A stretch of 64,000 bases of DNA from Ruminococcus sp. (lineage in GTDB: Bacteria > Bacillota > Clostridia > Oscillospirales > Ruminococcaceae), in the NCBI RefSeq assembly GCF_017464355.1, contig NZ_JAFUAG010000015.1:1-64000 (forward strand), in the 5' to 3' direction. Every line of letters starts with the position of its first letter. Within the stretch, counting starts at the first letter, position 1. The notes under the pieces were generated by a model, which saw nothing but the letters and a program-made list of their open reading frames with translations, had not been told where the DNA came from and did no database searches. The position numbers were made by a program, and so were the translations under genes. Positions 1 to 6,724 of this stretch are shown one piece after another.

Positions 1-141
1 AGTGCCGACCATCTCATAATCGGGCGTAACAATGCCGTTCTCGTCCGGCTCTGCATCTTCCCAATTCGTGACAACACCGATTCTCACAAGATTATCGTAG
101 TTCAGAAACTCGCCATACTGTGTGGTAATTGTCTTAGCCAT
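1..141 (-). CDS. Partial hypothetical protein of mobile element (N-terminal 47 residues)
   Basis: The reading frame is open from an ATG at 141 to the window edge, so only the N-terminus (MAKTITTQYGEFLNYDN...) is visible. The ATG overlaps the stop of the preceding gene in an ATGGCTAA arrangement, which indicates translational coupling and membership of the same minus-strand operon as the replication protein. The visible residues are acidic and hydrophilic with no signal peptide or membrane segment. I do not recognise the family. From its place after a replication operon it is probably another small maintenance protein of the integrated element. Confidence 0.6.
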   Translation of the reverse strand, partial: MAKTITTQYGEFLNYDNLVRIGVVTNWEDAEPDENGIVTPDYEMVGT

Positions 142-340
142 TGTCCTCACCGTCCTTTCCGTAAAGCTCTGCGAGCTTATTGTGATATTCTTCCTGTGTC
201 TCATCAAGTTGCTCGAAAACGCAACTCAGAAGATTGTAGCTAACTTCATCACCGAGCTTATCCATGATGATAGATTCAAGCTCACCGTGGAATCGGTAAA
301 AAAGTCTGTTTATCTCCTGAAAAGAAGGGCTTTCAGGCAT
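134..340 (-). CDS. Small hypothetical protein, mobile element operon
   Basis: This 68-residue protein (starts MPESPSFQEINRLFYRF) is highly charged and probably helical, with no membrane segment. Its start lies 3 bp after the stop of the upstream small DNA-binding-like protein, and its stop overlaps the next start by 8 bp, so it sits tightly within the element's replication/maintenance operon. No family is recognised. The dense packing is the main evidence that it is a real gene. Confidence 0.6.
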   Translation of the reverse strand: MPESPSFQEINRLFYRFHGELESIIMDKLGDEVSYNLLSCVFEQLDETQEEYHNKLAELYGKDGEDNG

Positions 341-342
341 AG

Positions 343-597
343 TTACACCTCCTCGTTGATTTGCTCAGGCTTTGGATTGTAGTATCCGGTCTTGAGATAC
401 ACAAGCCTGTCAGGGCAATAGAAGCGATGCTGTTCGCCCTTTTCGCTCCTGATCACATAACCGAAGTCGAAAAAGCCCTCACGCAGTCCTCGCCTGAGCG
501 TACTCATACCGATTCCGCTTGCCTGAGAGATCTCTGACAACGGTACATTTCTGCCTGTAAAAGCAGGAGTTACCGATGATGTCTTCTTTGCAGCCAT
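343..597 (-). CDS. Small MerR/excisionase-like helix-turn-helix protein
   Basis: This is an 84-residue basic protein. I chose the ATG at 597 over an upstream in-frame start at 663 because AGGAGGTGG precedes it and because the longer form would overlap the replication gene. Residues about 19-40 (PLSEISQASGIGMSTLRRGL) read as a helix-turn-helix, followed by a wing-like segment with GYVIRSEKGEQHRFYC. It probably binds DNA as a small regulator or excisionase-type accessory of the mobile element. It lies between the replication initiator and two small unknown genes in the same operon. The exact role is inferred only. Confidence 0.65.
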   Translation of the reverse strand: MAAKKTSSVTPAFTGRNVPLSEISQASGIGMSTLRRGLREGFFDFGYVIRSEKGEQHRFYCPDRLVYLKTGYYNPKPEQINEEV

Positions 598-617
598 AGA
601 GCCACCTCCTTTCCCGG

Positions 618-2015
618 TCAGACAGCATAGCCGAAATCTCTTGCCACAGCCTGAACAGCCCATCGGTTTTCGCAGCCTTCGTTGAAATGATATGTCAGAA
701 CCTCATTGTAGAGGGAACTGATGAAATATCTGCGGAAGTCTTTGATATTATCTACTTGCGCCATTTTCAGGAGAACAGTCTCCACAATGTTGAGGTCAGC
801 TTGCAGCAGCTTTGACTGTATCACAGCTCTGGGGAACGCCTGACCTCTGAGCGTTGTGTATGGTGCAGTGGAGCATATTTCGTCAACGATAAAGCCGACG
901 ATATTGTCTGCTTCCTTGTAGCCGTCATGACCGTCCTCAGTCAACCAGTAACCAAGCTCCCCGTATTCGATGTTATCCCTTACAACTTCCGTGTAATATT
1001 CAACTGCTTCTGCGTTATATCCGTCAGTCACTCTCTCAGCAGATTTTTCAACACTCGGAATGTTGAAAGTTGGCTTTGCCGCCGCAGGAATGATAGAGGA
1101 TTTATCACACAGTAATTGATTTTTCTGTTTTGTATTGTTGTTATTATATTGTCCCTGATTTTCAGACAGTGGAGTTTCAGCAGGCGGAGTGTCCAGATAC
1201 GGGTTTTCCACCCTCTGTTTTTCACCCGTAGAAGAAACAGTAGCCTTTGCCTTGCCGCCCTCACGGATCGTAATAGCCTTGCGTCTGGTCTCAGCTTCAA
1301 GTTCGTCTGCTTCTTCCTTGCTGACAGGAACATCGAAAAAGCTGTAAACATATTCAAAATGATTGTTTACGCTCTCGTTAGACAGGAGCTTAGTGCGAAC
1401 AAGGTAGCCCTTATCAATGAGCTTGTTCACAGCGTTATGCACGGCAGTCTTGCCCTCTTTGCAGATAGCTTTCAGTCCTGACATAGAGAAATTCCAGCTA
1501 TTCGGCAGAGAAAGAACTTTCAGCATAAAGCCGATCAGTTTGTTTCTGATCTTATTGGTTCTGAGGAGCTTTGCACTGATAATAGTGAAATTGCTGTCCT
1601 TCTTCACACGGTTCAGGGTAGCGTTATCTGCTGTAAATGTCTCCATTTCAATGTCATACTTCGGGATAGAATCGTCCAGTTCCGAGTATTCATAGAAGTC
1701 ATAGAGATAACTTATCCTGCCCGTAGGGGACTCGTTTGGCATCAGCAAGGTCTTTTTGACATATCCCCACTGTTCCAGTTCAGCAAGCTGGGACTTGATC
1801 GCTGTTTCTCCGTCCTCACAGATAGCCACAAGTCCGGCAATCGTGAAATTCCATGTAGGCGGTAAATCATTGATCTTACCGAGCAGACCTATCGAATCGC
1901 AGCCGATATTGGTTGACCGCACGAAGCAATTGCTCAGAACGGCATAACCGCCTGACCTATGTACTCGGCAGATCGTATCTGGTATTGTTTTTTTTGCTTT
2001 TGTTTTCTTGTCCAT
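618..2015 (-). CDS. Plasmid-type replication initiator with tandem winged-helix domains (DUF6017-like C-terminus)
   Basis: This is a 465-residue protein. The ATG at 2015 has GAGGTGGG upstream; a GTG at 2024 lies inside that ribosome site and is unlikely. Two winged-helix units occur in the N-terminal half, each with the core LP-x-x-WNF-x-x-x-GL-x-AIC-x-x-G-x-TA-(I/V), near residues 50-95 and 165-210. They look like an internal duplication. A polar linker with an N/K-rich run follows, then a C-terminal domain (YTEVVRDNIEYGEL ... FRRYFISSLYNEVL) typical of DUF6017 proteins found with RepA-like initiators on Firmicute plasmids and integrative elements. It probably binds the iteron-like repeats upstream (2479-2619) and starts replication of the element. 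The family assignment is from memory; the function is inferred from context. Confidence 0.75.
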   Translation of the reverse strand: MDKKTKAKKTIPDTICRVHRSGGYAVLSNCFVRSTNIGCDSIGLLGKINDLPPTWNFTIAGLVAICEDGETAIKSQLAELEQWGYVKKTLLMPNESPTGRISYLYDFYEYSELDDSIPKYDIEMETFTADNATLNRVKKDSNFTIISAKLLRTNKIRNKLIGFMLKVLSLPNSWNFSMSGLKAICKEGKTAVHNAVNKLIDKGYLVRTKLLSNESVNNHFEYVYSFFDVPVSKEEADELEAETRRKAITIREGGKAKATVSSTGEKQRVENPYLDTPPAETPLSENQGQYNNNNTKQKNQLLCDKSSIIPAAAKPTFNIPSVEKSAERVTDGYNAEAVEYYTEVVRDNIEYGELGYWLTEDGHDGYKEADNIVGFIVDEICSTAPYTTLRGQAFPRAVIQSKLLQADLNIVETVLLKMAQVDNIKDFRRYFISSLYNEVLTYHFNEGCENRWAVQAVARDFGYAV

Positions 2016-2030
2016 TTCTCCCACCTCTGC

Positions 2031-2315
2031 TTACGCGCCGTATACAAATTCCATGTTTGAAATTCGGAGCTTGTTGACCGCATAGACGTAGCCATACGGC
2101 TTTTTGACTTCAAGGAGAAAACCTCTCCCGTGCAGCTCGTTCATGGCATCTCTGATCTCCTCATAGCTGAACTGTGCAAGCTCCGTGACCTGACTCAGCT
2201 CATCGGCAGTCGAGTAGTCCTTGTCGGACTTATTGAGCATGACGGTCAGTACCGCATCGCAGGCGGTAGCTTCAAAATGGTAATCGAGCAGACTGATCTC
2301 AGTAGGGTTTGGCAT
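2031..2315 (-). CDS. Small winged-helix protein heading the replication operon
   Basis: This 94-residue protein starts at the ATG at 2315, which has AAGGAGGTC upstream. A longer in-frame start at 2393 has no ribosome site. The sequence STADELSQVTELAQFSYEEIRDAM followed by LHGRGFLLEVKKPYGYVYAV resembles a winged helix with a beta hairpin wing. It ends 16 bp before the replication initiator and is the first gene of the operon, directly downstream of the iteron-like repeats. It could be a copy-number or transcription regulator of the replication operon; this is inference. Confidence 0.6.
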   Translation of the reverse strand: MPNPTEISLLDYHFEATACDAVLTVMLNKSDKDYSTADELSQVTELAQFSYEEIRDAMNELHGRGFLLEVKKPYGYVYAVNKLRISNMEFVYGA

Positions 2316-2410
2316 AGAAAGACCTCCTTGACAAATTTCGTCTGAAAAAGAAAAATCGCTCCTCATTGCTGAGAAGCGATGTGCGTTATTCAATTTTGGG
2401 CATAAAAATA

Positions 2411-2444
2411 GCGGACAGCGCTTCTGTTATGAAACACCGTCCGC
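2411..2444. other. Hairpin upstream of replication operon
   Basis: The inverted repeat GCGGAC ... GTCCGC spans 34 nt with a 22-nt loop and is followed on the plus strand by TTT. A second short hairpin (ATCGCT/AGCGAT, about 2354-2380) lies next to it. They sit between the first gene of the replication operon and the iteron-like repeats, where single-strand structure or control of transcription would be plausible. Confidence 0.35.
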
Positions 2445-2478
2445 TTTGTCCATTATTCAGTTTTCTTTGTCAACAGGC

Positions 2479-2619
2479 TTTCTACCGTTTGTTTTAGGGT
2501 TTCTACCAGCTTTCTACCAACCTTGTCGGCGGTAGACATCTACCAAGTTTCTACCAAAATATGCGTTTCGATTGATTTGGGCGTTTTTACGATAATTCAA
2601 TGCTTTATAGGATTCTACC
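2479..2619. repeat. Iteron-like TTTCTACC repeats, candidate replication origin/operator
   Basis: Six copies of a TTTCTACC-type octamer occur at 2479, 2500, 2511, 2537 (CATCTACC), 2548 and 2612 (ATTCTACC), several followed by CAA or CAG. Two pairs are exactly 11 bp apart, one helical turn. The copy at 2537 is also half of a near-palindrome, GGTAGACATCTACC (2531-2544). The block lies in the otherwise gene-free stretch 2316-2668, directly upstream of the replication operon. This fits iterons bound by the adjacent initiator. The repeat pattern is seen; the origin role is inferred. Confidence 0.55.
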
Positions 2620-2668
2620 AGATAAAGCGACGTAAAATCGGGCATTAAATGACCTAAACGGCTACAGA

Positions 2669-3640
2669 GTGAAACAGATTGCAATATCTCAAAAAATTTT
2701 TGAAAAAATGTGGCAGGACTATGATGACATGGTACGCCTGATGGACGAAAAATACGGGGTATTCTTCATAGAAGAAGTACGGTTTTATTTTGAAGAACGG
2801 CTGTGGAACGGACCCTATTACAAAGGTAATTCGCTGATCGCATCTGATATGGCAGGCGAATATATCGAAAAGCAGACAGGCGTAGCCCCCGACCCTGAGG
2901 GGATAACGGTATATCTGCCGAAAGAACATACGAAAATTCAAGTGAATGCAGTGAAAGAATGGCTCAGAGGATCTGATGAGGAGAATAATAATAACGTCAA
3001 GATAACCTGGAAAGACTATGACAGGGCACTTATCATGGGTTCACAGTTTTTTCCTCATGATCGTGTGGGGGCAACCCTGGCAGTAAATATCGCTGACTCG
3101 CCGATCATTATTTATTATGCGCATTCGGCTGATTTTGAATATTTTAACAAGCACGACTTTTTCACAGCCGCCGACCGGAATGCGGCTGAGGCCGTCCGCA
3201 AAAAGAATATGCTGCTTGCTGTCAAGAGCAGATCCATACCCTGCAGCTCCCTCATAAGGGACTATAAGAGAAAGACTTCATCTGTTTCAGTTATTTTTGT
3301 ACTGATAATGCTTTCTGTAGGGGTGTACTATCTTACAATAGTCGTAAGCACCCTTTCTCTGGATATCAATATCAGAAAACGTGAACGTGCCGTGCGAAAA
3401 ATACTGGGACGTCCTGCCCTGTCAAGATATGCAGGCCTTGCAGCCGCCTTTGCGGGAACGCTGGCAGCTTCATCGGCAGCGGCATTTTTCCTGAAGAAAA
3501 AGATCCCATTCTCTCGTACAAATATGTTTATAGCAGCAGTGGCAGCCCTCGTCGTCCTTGAAGCGGCAGCAGTGTTCATAGCCGCAAAGCTGGACGAAAA
3601 ACGCAACACTCAGCAGGAACTCAAAGGAGGCGCACTATGA
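2669..3640 (+). CDS. 5'-truncated ABC transporter permease (bacteriocin-associated/DUF1430-like)
   Basis: The C-terminal part of an integral-membrane transporter subunit. The 323 residues from GTG 2669 comprise a soluble extracellular-type domain (about 1-205) and three hydrophobic segments (about 205-232, 253-272 and 285-305), with a basic RKRERAVRKILGR loop typical of FtsX-type permeases between the first and second. Intact members of this family have an N-terminal membrane segment and about 650 residues. Here the frame is open back to a stop at 2633 (LNDLNGYR before the GTG) and there is no ribosome site. The gene therefore appears to have lost its 5' half at the junction with the mobile element. 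It overlaps the ATPase gene by ATGA. Probably non-functional alone. Confidence 0.65.
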   Translation: MKQIAISQKIFEKMWQDYDDMVRLMDEKYGVFFIEEVRFYFEERLWNGPYYKGNSLIASDMAGEYIEKQTGVAPDPEGITVYLPKEHTKIQVNAVKEWLRGSDEENNNNVKITWKDYDRALIMGSQFFPHDRVGATLAVNIADSPIIIYYAHSADFEYFNKHDFFTAADRNAAEAVRKKNMLLAVKSRSIPCSSLIRDYKRKTSSVSVIFVLIMLSVGVYYLTIVVSTLSLDINIRKRERAVRKILGRPALSRYAGLAAAFAGTLAASSAAAFFLKKKIPFSRTNMFIAAVAALVVLEAAAVFIAAKLDEKRNTQQELKGGAL

Positions 3641-4260
3641 TAGAACTGAAAAATGTCAGCAAGGCTTTTGGCACGAACATTCTTTTCAGCAGCCTGACCT
3701 TTTCCATAGATGACGGTGACTTCGTGGTGTTTTCAGGCAAAAGCGGCTGCGGCAAAAGCACCATGCTCAACCTTATCGGCGGCATAGATAAAGTCAGCAG
3801 CGGCAATATCATCGTTGACGGCATGGATATCACCAAAAACTACAACCGTGTAAAATATTTCAGCGAAAAGGTAGGCTTCCTTTTCCAGAACTTCGCCCTG
3901 AGCGAGAACAAGACCGTCCTTAAAAACCTGCAGATGGTAGCAAAGAAGAACAGGACCTCCGTTACCATAGATGAAGCCCTGAAGGAGGTAGGCATACTAT
4001 CAAAAAAGGACGCTAAGGTATGCACCCTTTCAGGAGGCGAACAGCAAAGGGTCGCCCTGGCAAGGCTGATGATAAAAAAATGTGACATTATCCTTGCCGA
4101 TGAGCCCACAGGCTCCCTTGACAGGGAAAATGCCATGATAGTCATAAATATCCTGAAAAAGCTGAACGAAAAAGGCAAGACCATAATCATGGTCACTCAC
4201 GATGAGACCCTTAAAGAAGTAGGCAGAAGAGTCATCGTCCTTGACAGGGAAAGCGAATAG
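3637..4260 (+). CDS. ABC transporter ATPase, lactococcin-972 export type
   Basis: This 207-residue ATPase carries Walker A GKSGCGKST (near residue 34), Q-loop FQNFALSENKTV, signature LSGGEQQR (near 129), Walker B IILADEPTGSLD and H-loop VTHDE. Its size and the LSENKTVLKNL segment resemble the ATPases associated with lactococcin-972-type bacteriocin export or immunity. The start overlaps the permease stop (ATGA), so the two are one transcription unit. With the permease truncated, the transporter is probably inactive unless another permease substitutes. A bidirectional terminator hairpin follows at 4365. Confidence 0.85.
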   Translation: MIELKNVSKAFGTNILFSSLTFSIDDGDFVVFSGKSGCGKSTMLNLIGGIDKVSSGNIIVDGMDITKNYNRVKYFSEKVGFLFQNFALSENKTVLKNLQMVAKKNRTSVTIDEALKEVGILSKKDAKVCTLSGGEQQRVALARLMIKKCDIILADEPTGSLDRENAMIVINILKKLNEKGKTIIMVTHDETLKEVGRRVIVLDRESE

Positions 4261-4364
4261 GCAAACTCAAGTCCCGTACCGTCCCCATGGCGTACAGCGT
4301 AACAAAACACACTGATGACTGCCTGCTGTTCTTCCATATACCATAAATCCATGCTCACAAACAA

Positions 4365-4389
4365 AGAGCGCAGGCAGTACCTGCGCTCT
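4365..4389. terminator. Bidirectional terminator between ABC ATPase and GH26 gene
   Basis: The perfect stem AGAGCGCAGG/CCTGCGCTCT has a 5-nt loop, with T-rich sequence on the plus side and CTTTGTTTG on the minus side. It separates two convergent genes. Confidence 0.75.
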
Positions 4390-4406
4390 TATTCTTGCCG
4401 TTATTC

Positions 4407-6080
4407 TTACAACGGCCTTATGCCCTTGACATGAGCCGCTATGGCCGAAAGGTCTGTCACGTTCACATCGCCGTCGCCGTTCACATCGGCAAGGCTGTCA
4501 TCTGCCAGCGCCCTTATGCCCTTGACGTGTGCCGCCGTCATCGAAACGTCCGTCACATTCACGTCCCCGTCCAGGTTCACATCGCCTTTCAGCGGAGCTT
4601 CCTCCTGCTCCACGGGAGCTTCCTCACCCTCTTCAAGAGGGTAATTTTTCAGGTCGGGAAGCTCGTCCAGGGTCAGCACATATTCGCTGTTATAGACCTT
4701 CTTCCACATCTCCGCCGTGCTGTATTCCTCCGAAAGCCTGCTGCCGCTGCGCACGAACTCTCCGTTCCATACACAGAACCAGCTCCACAGGGTGCCCCTG
4801 TCATAAGCCTCATCAGGGTCGAAAAGGCAGCCGTTCTCCGAAAGGGTCACTATCTTGGTGTCATCGGTGTAATCCGCCGCTTCCAGGAACTTTGAGGACT
4901 GGGGCGAAGTCACCTGCCTGCCGGGGTAAATGTCCTCCCCGATGATATCCACATATTCGTCCCCCGGGTACCATTCCTTAGCCTGACCGTTGTATACCCA
5001 TATCAGGTTGTTCAGCCCATGCTCGACCGTCAGCTTGTCATACATAGTCACCCAGAGCTTCCTGTAGCTTTCCGCACTGCCGCTGCCCCACCAGAACCAG
5101 CCGCCGCTGCCCTCATGCAAAGGTCTGAACAGCACGGGAACATCTGCCTCCTGCAATTTTTTCAGCTGCTCTGCAATGGCATCTATGTCCGCCACGAGCT
5201 GTGCATAGCCCTCAGGGTCTTCCCCGTTCATGACAGCGTCAAAGTCCATGGTGACATTTGCGGTGTAAAAGCTGCCCCACCACATGGGGTTGCCGTTGGC
5301 GTCCTTACCCTCCTTGATGTACTGCTTGGGTGCGCTCCAGTGCCAGCACATCTCCACGATGCCCCCTGCCTGCGAGAACTCTATAGCCTTTTCCACCGAG
5401 CTGCAGCTTGCCCCCTGAGATACCCTCACAGGGGTGTAGTCCATAAGGTCAAGGCCGACAAGGGCAGGGGTCTTGCCCGTGGCTTCCTTTATGACCTTGA
5501 ATTCGCTGCCGTTGAGCCCGCCGTCGCACTGCTGCCCCGAAATTGTCTTCTCGCCGTAATTGTCTTTCAGAAAAGCCATGAGCCGCCTTGCGCTGTCCGT
5601 GGCATTTTTGTTTGAAAGCTCACCCTTTACATCGTAGCTGTCCTTAAGCTGAGAAGCCGTTATCACCAGCGCATCAAGGTCTATCCACCCCCAGGAGGGT
5701 GTCACAGTAACATCATGGCTGCCCTTTTCCACATACACATTGCCAATGACCGAGTCGCCCATTTTTCCGCTTGCAGACCTGAAGCTGCCCACCTTGTCAC
5801 CATCGACCAGCGCATTGTTCTCCTTTGCGCCGCCCACGCCCGCACTTATGAAATTCAGGCTGTACCAGCCGCTTTCGGGTATCTCCACCTTAAAGGTCAC
5901 ACTGCCCTCGCTTTTCAGGCTGACATGGTCTCCCGCTGCATCAACTCTGTCCAGCACAGCCTCCTCAGCCTCATACCTGTCCCCTGCTCCCTCAGCCGAA
6001 ACAGGCATAGCTGCCGCCGCCAGCACCGCCGCACAAACTGCCGCAAACAGACGGCTGTATCTTCCCTTGACATTACCCAT
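4407..6080 (-). CDS. Cellulosomal GH26 beta-mannanase with CBM35-like module and dockerin
   Basis: A secreted hydrolase that would cut beta-1,4-mannan. Signal peptide about 1-29 (ends PVSAEG). A CBM35-like jelly roll is at about 33-142 (YEAEEAVL ... WGWIDLDALVI). The GH26 barrel is at about 165-470, with acid/base Glu323 in RPLHEGSGGWFWWG and nucleophile Glu415 in TLSENG. A type-I dockerin is at about 498-557 with two calcium-loop repeats (GDVNLDGDVNVTD and ADVNGDGDVNVTD), each followed by an AAHVKGIR helix. Start ATG 6080 has GGAGGG upstream. Length 557 is normal for this architecture and the catalytic residues are intact. The dockerin means it docks onto a cohesin scaffold. Convergent with the ABC ATPase gene. 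Confidence 0.93.
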   Translation of the reverse strand: MGNVKGRYSRLFAAVCAAVLAAAAMPVSAEGAGDRYEAEEAVLDRVDAAGDHVSLKSEGSVTFKVEIPESGWYSLNFISAGVGGAKENNALVDGDKVGSFRSASGKMGDSVIGNVYVEKGSHDVTVTPSWGWIDLDALVITASQLKDSYDVKGELSNKNATDSARRLMAFLKDNYGEKTISGQQCDGGLNGSEFKVIKEATGKTPALVGLDLMDYTPVRVSQGASCSSVEKAIEFSQAGGIVEMCWHWSAPKQYIKEGKDANGNPMWWGSFYTANVTMDFDAVMNGEDPEGYAQLVADIDAIAEQLKKLQEADVPVLFRPLHEGSGGWFWWGSGSAESYRKLWVTMYDKLTVEHGLNNLIWVYNGQAKEWYPGDEYVDIIGEDIYPGRQVTSPQSSKFLEAADYTDDTKIVTLSENGCLFDPDEAYDRGTLWSWFCVWNGEFVRSGSRLSEEYSTAEMWKKVYNSEYVLTLDELPDLKNYPLEEGEEAPVEQEEAPLKGDVNLDGDVNVTDVSMTAAHVKGIRALADDSLADVNGDGDVNVTDLSAIAAHVKGIRPL

Positions 6081-6285
6081 TCTCTTTCCCTCCGAAAAAA
6101 ATATCCTTCACGCAGCACCCTGCTGCTGTATCATTTTACCATGTATCAGCCCCGTTGTAAAGGGAAAAAAGCTATTTCCCGCAAAAGAGAGAATGAAATT
6201 GTTTTCAGAAAAGGTTTAACCTGTCTTTTTACACAAATACCTTACCCGCCGCCCCCAATTATCATATACGAAAAAGTTCAGCCCG

Positions 6286-6615
6286 TCAGTCGGGCACATC
6301 TATAAAGTACAGCTCTTCGGCAGAAGACAGCTTTATCTCATCTTCCGATAACCATTCCACGTTCCAGTATACCGTTTCGGTAAAGCCTGTTTCTTCAAAT
6401 TCAAATATGCATTCGCTGCCGTAAAATACATAAGGCCTGCTGACATAGTCCACCATTAAAGTGACCGTCTTCTCCCCCGAGGGCGACACGATGTCGGTCA
6501 CGGTATCGTATATCAGAGCGTCACGCACCGCAGGAAATATCACCGCCGCCGCCATAGCTATGACCGCAAACCCGAGAACTATCCCCCCCAATATCAGATA
6601 TCTCCTTTTATGCAT
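6286..6615 (-). CDS. Small membrane-anchored hypothetical protein
   Basis: This 109-residue protein has an N-terminal basic stretch and one transmembrane helix (about 6-30), followed by a short extracytoplasmic beta-rich domain (SPSGEKTVTLMVDYVSRPYVFYGSE ... VYWNVEWLSEDEIKL). The SPSG...WLSEDEI pattern resembles small DUF5412-type exported proteins in Firmicutes, but I am not sure. GGAGAA precedes the ATG. It lies between the LRR-dockerin gene and the mannanase without evident co-regulation. Confidence 0.6.
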   Translation of the reverse strand: MHKRRYLILGGIVLGFAVIAMAAAVIFPAVRDALIYDTVTDIVSPSGEKTVTLMVDYVSRPYVFYGSECIFEFEETGFTETVYWNVEWLSEDEIKLSSAEELYFIDVPD

Positions 6616-6618
6616 ATC

Positions 6619-6705
6619 TCAGAGTTCTCCTTTCTGCCGCACCGTTTTCAGACATCTGCCAGAATGCCATAGCCCCCATATCAGCAGAGGAACTATGGCA
6701 TCCAT
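6619..6705 (-). CDS. Possible 28-residue small membrane peptide
   Basis: A short frame (MDAIVPLLIWGLWHSGRC...) stops 3 bp before the start of the 109-residue gene and has a hydrophobic N-terminal stretch. The tight spacing suggests a translationally coupled small peptide or the remnant of a truncated membrane protein. The ribosome site is weak, so this is a low-confidence call. Confidence 0.2.
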   Translation of the reverse strand: MDAIVPLLIWGLWHSGRCLKTVRQKGEL

Positions 6706-6724
6706 AACCTGTATCAGCGCCCTG

